Below are positions 25,501 to 37,500 of a stretch of 64,000 nucleotides of DNA, in pieces. Under the pieces are notes generated by a model. The model ran no database searches, was not told the origin of the DNA, and saw only the letters and a program-made list of their open reading frames with translations. Both the position numbers and the translations under genes were made by a program. Position 1 is the stretch's first letter; every line of letters starts with the position of its first letter. This DNA is from Anseranas semipalmata (Eukaryota; Chordata; Aves; Anseriformes; Anseranatidae): assembly GCA_013399115.1 (NCBI GenBank), contig VXAA01001113.1, forward strand, positions 574,002 through 638,001. The letters run 5' to 3'.

Positions 25501-28500
25501 TGTCCCCTTCATTCTGAAGCTGAACTGTTTCTCTTTTTCTTCCTCCAAATCTATTGTAAATGAGGTTGTCAATAAGGCAAAGCCTTGACTATGCTTCATG
25601 TCACTGCCACCATTCTGCTGGCCTTGATCCCAGATTTGGGCCAGCTTTACCATTCAGTTTTGAAATCTGGTAGTGTAAATCAGATGCCGTGAGGATTCCT
25701 GGCTCCTCTCTGATGTTGAATTAGCCATAGCTGCTTGGTAGAGAGCACATCAAGGATGTTCCTGTCTTGTTCCTTCTGGGGTTCCTCATGCCCTCACCAA
25801 CTCACCTCCGATAGGTTTCAGAGGCTCATCTGTGAGCGTGGTGTGAAAGAATAGAACTTTCTGTTCATTTTCTTGGCATCTGGAAATCATAAAAATTTTG
25901 AGCAGCTCTTCATGGTAATATCTGTGTCTAAGAGAGAAGGGGTCAGAGAAGGGGATGTGTGTCTGAGTGAAAACGTGGTAAACCACTGATGAGAGAGCTG
26001 GTAGTGATCATGACAGAAGAGAAAAAATATGTACTGGAAATTGTGCAATTTCTTGACTAGGGACATGATAAAAAGGAAAGCTTTGGATGTATATGACCTC
26101 TTAAGTGTAAGCCAGACATGACAGCTGTGGGTTAGGAAAAAGCCTTCCCTGTTGACTGCTCTGGAAAAGATCCAGGTCATACATTGCATTGGAAGACTTC
26201 TGTTCCCACATTTCCTTCCTTTTAATTGTTGCTTGTACAGTAGCCTCAGCCTGTGAAATACTGCCTTATAATTCACGTGTCTTTGCTACCTGTGAAAAAT
26301 TCTGATCTGAGACAGGAATATCTCAAGGACATGCCATTTCTTTGTATTTGCTTTGAACGAGGACAGCCACTGAAGATACCAGGGACAGCTATTTAAGGAA
26401 GGAAGGAAGGAAGGAAGGAAGGAAGGAAGGAAGGAAGGAAGGAAGGAAGGAAAGAGGGAAAAAAGGAAGGAAAAAATGGAAGGAAGGAAAAAAGGAAGGA
26501 AGGAAGGAATTCCTGCCAGGCAGTGCATTTCAAATAAGGAAACTCAAATTCTGAACATAGGAAAGAGACAGGTTCAAGTCTAAGGCCCTGGCACAACATA
26601 TTCTTGCAAGCAACCTACGCAAGGGTCTATCAAAGTCAGGGAGCCCTCATGACCCTTCTCATGCATCATCCATCTTACATCATCTGAGGCTCTTGTGTCA
26701 AAGGGATTAAGGCATCCCTTATGTTAAGAGATTTTTCTTGGCTCTAAGTTTTTTCAGGAAGTCTTGAATGTCATTTTTTTTTGCCCAGTATTGTAGTTCC
26801 AGTACTATTGTGAATCACCACTTCTGCGTGTGGCTGATTTTATGAAGGAGGCTGATCACCAGGAACAGTGTTGTTTGCATAGTTCAAGGAATTCGAAATT
26901 GGATTCTTAACCTGTGGACAACACTTAGCCCCTGTGGGTCCTTGGAAGGTCAAAGAACTATTTCCCTTATTAGGGGTGAATAACCAAGCAGTCTGCCCTT
27001 ATCTACTTCGTTTCCTGCCTAATTCAGAGGTGTTTGATCTCCTGTTCTCCTGGTCATATCATGCAGGTTGCAGCAAGTGAGAGAAGAATCGTATTCTGAA
27101 CAAAACAGAAATGCTGTCTTGTGTTTCTGTGCTCCCCATGCATGGAAACAGTATGCACAGTGGCCCCTCTTCGCTCGTTACAGATTTCCTGTCTTGGTTA
27201 TACAGACATCGAGTTAAAGGGAGCTTCTCTGAAACTGTCCCTAAAATTGCGGAAACACTCAAGGTCTTGCTTTTAGGAACAATACAAGTTAGAGGAGGGA
27301 TAAAGCACAAGATTTACAATCAAATTAATACTTGTACAGTGATTTTCCTGTAACGGAACAGCTGTGAGGCAGGAATTGCAGGTTTATCACAGTAGTGCAG
27401 CTACCTTGTCTGCGCAGCATGTGATGATCCATCCCTTATCTTGTGTGTTGAAGGCCAGTGACCATCTTCCTTTCCAGAGCTCCTCTCCAGGAGCTTCTTT
27501 CTGAGTTCTAAAGTTATTTTTCCTTCTGCTGTTTCTTTAGCTTATTTTACTGGCTGCCCTGTCAGCCTTGAGTAATGAGAAGAATTGATTATGTCTTTAT
27601 AATGGCCCCTTGCGTCTTTGTTGGCATGTACCGTGTGTCCCCCTGCACTTGGCTTTTGTCAGCGCGCAGGCCTCTTAATCTTTGTTCATGTAGATCTTTG
27701 TTTACAAAAATCTTTTTTTTGATCTTTCTATTGCTATACTATAGCAATATACTATATAGTCCCATCATTATATCCTGCCATTTAATTTTAATTGTTCAAA
27801 GATGAAGACTCCCAGGGCTACCAGCTAGCTAAAGAACAAAACCATAACTAGCTTTTGATATTTTGACCAAAGGCCATCATCTTGCTACCAGAGGTTGGTC
27901 TCCCATGAGGTTAAGTCTTTGCCCTGCTAGATAAAGCTGTGCACATCTTTAATGTCTGGCCATGTTGCCACATGGCATGGTAACTATACTTGGTTGCACT
28001 GTGCTGTGGCATTACCATATTGCAAAGTAACACCCTTTCTCTGCAATGCAGCAGTAACGTGGCATGGTGAGGCAGAAAAACATGGTGCTACAACAGTTCT
28101 ACTGAGTAACATTGTCATGTCATGGTCATCATGCAGTAAGCCAGCCTCATGCTTCCATGGTGCAATGTAATGATCTTCCCTTTATATTAGTCACTCATGA
28201 TGAGTGCTGTCATGTATGCAACAAATAAATCGGGATAAATCAGTAGGATAAATGCCTTCTTCACCTGTCAGCCAGAGGGATTGGTCCTTTGTCCCAAGCA
28301 ATAAAAATCTTGGATTCATTGATCATAGATAATACATAAGAGAGTTGTTAAGTAATAACAGTGTTGTTATATAACAAATCATTTCATTTCCCATTGCATG
28401 GCACCATAACATGATGTTTCTTAGGCCCTATAAGTTTTTCTGGTACCTTTTAAGGTTGTTTCCTACAAAAGTGGCAGACAGAAAAGTGGCAGAAGTATGA

Positions 28501-31500
28501 GTTCTGCTATGAATTCAGCTCACAGCAGGTGGAATTAAGGGCAATGTCACAGGAAACCCACTTATCTTTCCCTGAGTTTTCTTTTGAAATTTCAGTCTTG
28601 ATATGATTATTTTTTTTTAATGGAACTTTTTTGAATTTAATATTTTAAAGGCTAAGCAGAGCTCTGAAAGTGAAATTAGAGTAAGTTATAGTCCTATGAC
28701 CCATTGCCGTCTGCCTCCTGAGAAAAAAGATTATGCATTAAATGTCAGGCAACATTTTCATAACATTTGTAAGGGATGAATATTGTTGAGAAGGCATCTG
28801 CAAGATGAATCACAAAGAAAGCAGAAAGTCAGGCCATACTCTTAGCTGGTGTAAGACAGAACCTAACTCAGCTGGGAAAATGCTGATTTACGCCAGCTGA
28901 ATATCTGGCATAATGCTGTTTTAGTCATCTGAGTTGGAAGTGTGATGTGGGCAGTGCTGGTATTAAGGTTGTTTATGCTGGAAGCAACAGTGAAGTCCAC
29001 CAGGATGTCTTGACTCAGAAGAGACTTGAACAGTTTGCTCATATGGAGAAACACAGAGCATGGGACTGGGAAAGACTCACTGAGTCCAGCATAAAGAAGC
29101 AGGAGCTCTGAAGGGTTCCTTCCATAGTTATGAAATATTGCATCAGTGTTGTGGATAGCAAATTCAGACTCATGCAGCACCTGGTTAAGGCAGAGTGCCC
29201 ACATAATTTGTTGGAGCAGGTTTTGAAGCAATGGATTGAAGTCTAACCTCTTGCTAGAGAAAATTAGATTTTACCTCTTCAGAAGCATCCTTTGTAAACC
29301 ACAATCCCCATCTAAATCTTGAATCCAGATCCAAATCATTGTCAATCTGATGTTGCAGTTCTTTTCAAGAATGGAAAACCCCATGCAAATTTAGATCACT
29401 GGTTCAGACCCGTACTTAGGGGTCAAATCCATTCTCAGATGTGGTAGACAGGTTTCTTGTTGGCATGTCGGTGATAGTAATGTAGACATCTGTATATATT
29501 AAGAGCGTGCTGGGAGACCAGGTAGTTCCAGAAAACTGAGTTCTCTGGTACAGACCTTCTCTAGCAGCCACTATTGACTCTGCTGGTTTTGGGCAATCAA
29601 ACTGCAGACTGCTACTGGAATGACTTCCTTTACCAAGCCACGCATCAGGCATCTTGTGTTTGCTGATCCTTGCATGGAAGACACATCTAGAGCAGCATGT
29701 TATGGAGCAAACCTCATCTTTCCATTTGGCTTTTCTGCACTTTTGATTTTTTTGCTGCACTTACTACTTAGCCAGTTTTATTAATGCACCATTGCAAATG
29801 ACAGCAATGAAAGATTTCACTTATTTCAGTATAATGAGACAGATTTCAGGGAGCTAGGGGAGGAGTGGAATGAAAACATCTGTATGGCAGTTGTTTGGTT
29901 GGCTGAGGGTTGTCTTTGGCTGCAGGTTCTTTTTTTAATAATGCTTTAAAATTATAGTTTCTGTTCAACATTAAAGTTCAGTTTATCCTATATAAAATTA
30001 CAGTATATCTACATTATATCATGGCCCTTACCTTACAAGGAGGCCTTGTGATGCTTAGTTTAGTTGAAAGGAGTTTATGCCATTTAACTGCTTCCTGAGG
30101 GAAATCACATTGATTAAAAACACCACTAAGGAACACATCTGAGTTTGAACAGGTTGTAGAAATATTTGCAATCAAAGTATCATGATTACAAAAATAACCC
30201 GTCACTTCAGTATGTGGTCATTGCAGCAGAACTGATGTAACAGTCCTTGAAAAACTCTTTAACTGAAGCCAGGACGTTACATCCTGATGTCCATAACCGT
30301 GTCCAGGCTCCAGCTTTGTTCAGGTAAAACTCTCACTGAGGTCTGTGAGAGTGGTACCTGGATAACCAGCAAGTAAACATTAAAATCTTGATCATATATC
30401 AGAAAATGGTAAGCAAGTCCCATGTAAGTACTGTAAACTGTGTGTCACAATATCTGTCCTGTAATTTATTGTGTTGCCTGTATGTTTGTTAGTGTGTAGG
30501 TTGAGGTTTTCTACTCGGGGAATCCTGAAGCTCAACTTGTTATTCAGTCTGTGCATAGGTCTCTTATTTGTTAGATATAAGGCTACAGAGGAATTCTCCT
30601 CGTACTCTCGGTGCACCAGTGCTGCCAAATATATAGGACAATAGACAGCCTACAATCTCCATTGCTGTTAAAATTGTTTGGGACACTTTTGGTGAGAGAG
30701 CTGAATGGCTGAATAGTCCATGGAAACAGAGCTGCTTTCTCATTTCGAGAGCCATCAGCCATAGAAAAGATGGAGGTTCATGTGACAGTACTAACACTGC
30801 AGGAAGTTTCTGTCTTGTGAATTAATAAGTGACTTGAATCGTAAAGGATTTTAACCCAGCATGTCCCCCCAAGAATAGAGTTGTTTACAATACTTGCTAA
30901 AGATAGAAGCAACTGCATTTTTTTCCAAAGCACTCAGATGGGGAGATCACACAAGAAAACTGAACATTTTCTGTTCACAGATAATCTGAGTTACATATCA
31001 GCCCTCGTGATGCTCCTTGATGTAGAATTGTAGGGACCATCAGCTACCGAGTAAGGGAGCAACAGCAGAAGATCAGGCTTCACATCAGCTCTATGCTTGT
31101 CTGTTTTAGTCACATGAAACCATGACACGTCCCCACCTGTTGGTGTCTTCCATGTGCTGTGGAAGTCCAAGTGTCTGTAGCCTGAGTACTGACAGCCATC
31201 GTGACAAACCAGCCTCTGCTGCAACTGTTCCCCTTCCCTCTGGCAACCCACAGTGATTGTATTTTGTCTCCCTTCCTTGGGAAATGCCATCATTGTGGAC
31301 TAGTGACATAGAGTGGGAAGGGTGTGAAAGGGGGAGTGAGGTATCTGCATCCTTCCTCCCCACCTCAAGTTTTATGCATGATTGCACCATTGGCTAGTAG
31401 TCCCTCCTGTAGAAAACGTGTGTCACCTGTTTTGGTAGCGTGAGTGTGCAAAGCATCTTCCTGCTTTCCCGTGACAGGGACTCAGAAGACATCTAGCACA

Positions 31501-34500
31501 AGTATACATTTGCTGGAGAAGTCTTCTGAAGCCCCATGGGATCAGGAGGCTGAATTAGCATCCCACGTAGGAGCAGGTGAGCCTGAAGTGGAGCTGAATT
31601 CTCTTCTCCTCTCCCTTAACAGGGCATCCCTTTGGAGCTCCTGCGTGGTCCTACCTCTCCTGGCTCTCACCTGGATGTCTGCAGTTCTGGCAATCACAGA
31701 TCGGCGGTCAGCGCTCTTCCAGATCCTTTTTGCTGTCTTTGACTCATTGGAGGGCTTTGTCATTGTGATGGTCCATTGTATTCTTAGGAGGGAGGTGAGC
31801 AGAATGACTCGTTCTCTTTTATATAACCAATGTACTTCCTATAGAAAATGTCTGAAAAATGCCCACTCAGCCTGGTAGCATTTCTAATCCTATGAGCTTT
31901 TGCCTTCATGTAGGCAGTGACCAAACAAATGACCATGACATTATCAGTCAGAAGATGGGAAGCAAGAAAGAATGAATCAATGGTTTTTATGCCAGGTGTC
32001 CTGTAGAGTGGAATGTGGGGGACAGTCTTAGATTAGCTTTTTTTTCTAGCTCAGATGCCAGGCTTTGCTTGTTAAACACCAGAATTCTCTATAATGTTTT
32101 CATAAATGACTTGGATGTGGACAAGGAGGTGTTTTGAGTAAGCTTGCAGATGATACTAAATTGGGAGGAGCTGTTGACTCCCTCGAGGGTAGAGAGGTCT
32201 TGCAGAGAGATCTGGACAAATTGGAGAGCTGGGCAATCACCAACAATATGAAGTTTAACAAGAGCAAGTGCCGGATTCTGCACCTGGGAAGGGGCAACCC
32301 TGGCTATACGTACAGACTTGGGGGACGAGAGGCTGGAAAGCAGCCCTGCAGAAGGAGATCTGGGTGTTCTGGTTGACAACAAGTTGAATATGAGTCAACA
32401 GTGTGCCCTGGCAGCCAGGAGGGCCAGCTGTACCCTGGGGTGCATCAGACACAGCACTGCCGGCTGGTTAAGGGAAGTGATTGTCCCGCTCTGCTCTGCC
32501 CTGGTGCGGCCTCACCTCGAGTACTGTGTGCAGTTTTGGGCACCACAGTATAAGGACATAAAACTATTAGAGAGTGTCCAAAGGAGGGCTACAAAGATGG
32601 TGAAGGGTCTAGAGGACAAGACACATTAGGAGCAGCTGAAGTCTCTTGGTTTGTTCAGCCCAGAGAAGAGGAGGCTGAGGGGAGGCCTCATGGCGGCCTG
32701 CAGCTTCCTCACGAGGGGAGCGGAGGGGCAGGCGCTGAGCTCTGCTCTCTGGTGACAGCGACAGGACCCAAGGGAACGGCATGGAGCTGTGACAGGGGAG
32801 GTTCAGGCTGGATGTCAGGAAAAGGTTCTTCACCGAGAGGGTGGTCGGGCATGGAACAGGCTCCCCAGGGCAGTGGTCACGGCACCGAGCCTGGCAGAGT
32901 TCAAGAAGCGTTTGGACAACGTTCTTAGATATATGGTCTGATTTTTGGGTGGTCCTGTGTGGAGCCAGGAGTTGGACTCAATGATCCTTGTGGGTCCCTT
33001 CCAACTTGGGATATTCTATGATTCTATGAAAATTAATATTTCCAGAATGTTTACATTCCCCTACCCCCCAAATGTGGAGTATTAAGGAAACCAACCTTGT
33101 TTGATTTTGAGAGGGGCAACTTGCACCAAGGTTTACAGCATGATTGTATGTTGGCATTAGCACCTAGATATTTGAGCTAGAAAATAATGTTAGCAGTAAT
33201 CAAGTGAGGAAATTGAGTAAATTCTCTCCAGCCTCCCCGTGGAGATTTAAAATGGTAAATTATATCAGGGAAGAAAAGGAAAAATCTTTTATGTTTCTTT
33301 TATTCTTTTCATCCTACTGAGTGGAAAGGCTATTAATAACAGAGACAGGAAGCCCTTTTTTTCAGTATTCATTTTATCTTCTTACAGCTCCTTTAAATTA
33401 AGTAAAACAGATTAATTCCTTATGTCAGGCCAATGAAATCAATGGAATTACACCACCGGCTTGGCTGAGACTCCTTCAACTAATTGCATTATGAATATGG
33501 GCCTGCATTTAACTCCCATTGCAGTCACTGGCATTTTTTTTTTTCCATTGATTTCAGTGAGTTTTGGATCAGATATATATTACAGCTGATATTGGATCAT
33601 AATCAGAAATTGTAGACCCCAATGTAATGATTTATGTAATAGCATCCGTCATAAAAGTATTGTGAGCTACCAAGGACTAATTTTTTTATTGTTGTTGTTC
33701 TCAGCAGAATTTAATATATTTTGGTATTTCTGTCTGATTCCAACTTGTGCAAATCCATTTGCTCCTGCAGGTCCAGGATGCTGTGAAGTGCCGAGTAGTA
33801 GATCGTCAGGAAGAGGGCAATGGAGACTCTGGGGGGTCATTTCAGAACGGACACGCTCAACTAATGGTAGGGAAAACTACTATCTAGTCTATTATTAAGG
33901 GACCTATGGGCATTTTTTACACATAACTGATAAACAAAGGGCTCTGTCTGTCATAGATTTTGCAATCATCACTCCTTTTTCCTTTAAACCTGCTCTTGGA
34001 CAAACATAGCATAGGCTCTTTCACACAAGTCCTGTTTCTTTTCATCCTAACATTCAAGGGCTCCAACTTACACACTGGGTTTTGAAGACACCTTGGGGAA
34101 ATCCTTTCTTTCCCAGGAAACACAAAAGGAAAATATAATTGCTAAATCTCCCAGACCTTTTTATCTCCATCATACTGCCTCATCCTAGCTGGAGCTAGGA
34201 GGCAGTAGTTTAACATTGATTTAATCACACTGTGTTGGATCATAGTCATTATTATAAACATACTGTCTCAAGCACACTTGTTTACATTGCTTCACTGGGA
34301 ATATAGTTTAAGCACTGTAAACCCTGGTCCTGTTGTGTAAATCCTTTACAAACAGTCTAGATAAGACAGTAGGATAATAAACCATGGGGAATTGTCTTGC
34401 ATCTGCTCTGGTGTTATGATGTAGATGACATAACAGGCATTTAATTTCTGAGGCTGGAGTAACAACATCAGGACAATCACTTCCAAGATTTGAACAAGTT

Positions 34501-37500
34501 CCCAAAACATCTAGTTAGTATTAGACCTGCATCACAACCTCATGAATTTCTGCCAGTCACTCCTGTGCTAAGCTAAGTAGCTTGTGCTTGGGTATAAGGT
34601 CTCATTTCAAAAGCACAATCTTTAAGACATCAAGGCATATACAATTCTACCGCATCTCATAGTTCAAAACAGGTGCCTCATTTCTAATTTAAATGTGTAG
34701 TCTTCTGATTTTCAGACATTTATTCTTGCTATGCTTATTTATGTGTAATTAGAAAGGGCCTTGGGCGCCTCATACTTCTGCTCCTTCAATAACAGACAAT
34801 AATCATATCCAGTCTCAGTCTTCCTTTCAGTAAGTTAACACACTGAGCTATTTTATTCTCCTTCTGTAAGACATTTGCCCTGAAATTATTTCTATAACCC
34901 TTTTCCACATGCCCTTCAAACTCTCAGTATCCTTTCAAATTGTGGACACTGTATTTGTTATTCTGTTGTTACCATCCTAAGACGTATATTCTGAAGTGTC
35001 AGATTTTTGTCCCTCTGTATAACTCTGCTTTCATTTATTATCAGCCATCTTGCAAAATTCTGTCAGCCACAAGTTTTTAGCTATGAGATTACATTTACTT
35101 CTGCACTGTTGATAGACGTGTTGAGAAGTAGAGAGCTTACAATCAGTTTCTTCACATCCAAGCAGAAAGAGCGCCCAAATCCAGACATGAATGATGACTC
35201 CTTGCTGATATTTTAGAGGGGTGCAATGTTATTTTATAGTGACTGAATTGTGCTGTAACCAAAGAAATCAAAGTCTTTGAAGGACAGCATTTTTGTTGTT
35301 ACCTTTTCCACTAATCTCAAAATCTTCTCAATGTATTAAAAGAAGCTTAGCTGAGTAAACTGTTTTCCACAAAATCTTGTTGACACGTATTAAACATAAA
35401 CCTATCCTTTATTTATTTATTGGTAGAACTAGAACAGTTTGTTCAGTTACATTTTTTTCTGAAACTCCTATCATCAAAATGTGATTACATTTTTATTTGT
35501 CATCCCACTTGCCCATTTTAACATTAGTCTGATATTAGGTGATTTTGTGATAAATCACAAGAAATCCCAGTACACATGGAGCACTCTCAGCAGCATCTGC
35601 AGACCTTTTTAACTCGTGGAGGAGAATCCACTTAGACTAAATGTGGGGAGATATGTCCAAGACAGATCAGGCCAGGAATCTGTCCCAAGTTTGTTAGAAA
35701 TGTGCATAAACATGTTCCAGGGAGATATATTAATTTGGCAGTCCAGGAATTAGCTTTTGGATGATCAGAAGAGTCCAGGTGAAAAGCAGTGTTACAGCTC
35801 TATCTAACCTGAGGTTCAAGAGCCATGGATGGAAAAAAAGCAGTCTGTTTGACATGTTTTGAAGACTAAGCAAAACGTCTCTCCTCCAGTCTTCTGTCAG
35901 TGATTATGTCTGGATCATGAATTAAAACATCTTTTGCATTTTCCAGATGGCTTTCTTTTCCCCATCACCTCCTTTTGACCACATCCTCTGTGTTCTCTGT
36001 CTTTCAGACCGATTTTGAGAAGGATGTGGATATGGCTTGTAGATCAGGTGAGCACATCACAGGTGAGAATCAACAAGTGACCTGGTTTGGGGATTGAACT
36101 AGGCCATTTCTTTTTCCTTTCTACTTTATTTGTGTATGTCTTGGTGGCTTGCATGTGCGTGCGTGGGCTGCCCTTACTCTCAACCCTGACCAAAAGAAAG
36201 TAGCTCCCCTAATTTTCCCCTATGCTTTGCTTATCCTATTCCCCTACAGCTCTCTTGGCCTTCTAGCTAAGATCAAGCCTTGCTCCAAAGTATTATTTCT
36301 TACCTACGGTCTATGTAACACAATGGCAGAGAAGAGAATCAAGGAAGAAGAGATTGGTTCCATCTCTTCCTGCTGTGATCCTTCTTTGCTGTAGCAACCC
36401 CTGTCCAAGGCCAGCCTCAGACAGCTGTGAGCTCAGGAGGTGTCTCTGAGGAGGTCTGGCATTTGGAGAGCCTTCCCAACATTCCAGCTGGCCCCATGCA
36501 CACCTCTGGTGCAGTAGGAAGCTGCCTGTACATATGGAGGTGTGTCAGGCCTCTCCTCCTTTGCTTGCACTTTTCTCCTGTGTGTTCAGTCTCACACACT
36601 CTTTTTGACTCAAGATATGCATGGGCTGACTGTCCCATTCCCCAGTAAGTCCCTTTTCTCCTATGCCCCTGAGGGTATCTTCTGAAGTCTCCTTTGCTGC
36701 CTGTGTGTCTTTGCAGGTTTTGTCCTTTCCTGGTCCTGGCATGCCTGACCATTTGGCTGGGATTTTTTTGTTGTTGTTGTTAATTTTTTTCCCCTTTGTA
36801 GATATTTAGTCTTTCATTTACCTTCCTACACTTCTCCCCTTTCCCAAGCAAGAGAAATACCAGCTTGCTTGGCACTTGCATATAATTCACATCTTCCAAA
36901 CCAGGATCTCTCCAAGCCAAGGACAATAAATACTATGTATGCAGTTCCCATCATGGAAAAGTTTCTCTCTCTCTTTCTCTCTCTCTGTATTACTTTTTCT
37001 AGTTCTTTCTCTTTCTTTCTCATTCTCTTATTCTCTCCCTCTCTTTTTCTATATACATCTATCTACCTGTCCCTTTCATTTATCTTTTTCTTTATGTAAT
37101 CCATCATTTCTTTATCTGCTTCTAATGCATTTATCTATCTTGCATCACTCTCTCTCTATCTTGCAATCACTTACTTATCTCTGTCCTTTGCCGTCTGTCT
37201 TGCTGTACCTGTTGTTTATGTATTTCTATCTCTGTCAACATTTATCTCTGTCACTGTGTTTCTGTGTAGTGTCTATCACTGTCACTATCATTTATCTATC
37301 TAATATCTATCTATATCTTATTTGTCTTCTTCTGTCTTTCTCTCTGCCTCACTCCCTTTCCCTATGCCTATCACAGTCACAGTATATTTGTCTCACTTAT
37401 CCCTGTGATATCTTATTTCATGGTCTCTTTCTGTCCGTTTATCTCTTTTCAGGGTCGCTCCATTTTTTTCTGCCTGTTTCTCTGTCTCATACTCTCTAAT

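Larger units (their letters stand above)
23707..31622 (+). other. intron E-F (7.9 kb)
   Basis: GT-AG intron. It contains the pyrimidine tract above, a GGAA microsatellite (26396-26509), poly-T runs (24773-24786 and 26776-26782) and AT-rich unique sequence. The stretch 23955-24110 has phrases (taagcatgtgagcagccc, gtggttcccattaa) like old amniote interspersed repeats but cannot be assigned. I support no other exon. Confidence 0.8.
31795..33770 (+). other. intron F-G (2.0 kb)
   Basis: GT-AG intron. About half of it is the CR1 copy at 32083-33029. The rest includes an imperfect palindromic stretch (33430-33562) and a T run at 33533-33544. No exon is supported. Confidence 0.88.

Noticed and set aside
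26286..26599. Minus-strand frames with repeated FLPS
   Set aside because: Translation of the GGAA microsatellite.
31478..31576. Exon-like 99-nt stretch with an AG before it and a gtgagc donor after it, just upstream of exon F
   Set aside because: Joined to exon D it reads into a TAG within six codons, and the 46-nt gap to exon F is too short for a vertebrate intron.
31444..31622. Open frame running through intron E-F into exon F in the same frame
   Set aside because: No acceptor in it restores the phase from exon D or E, and 60 open codons can occur by chance.
36939..37499. 186-codon open frame rich in Leu, Ser and Phe
   Set aside because: It is the translation of the pyrimidine-rich tract, not a membrane protein.
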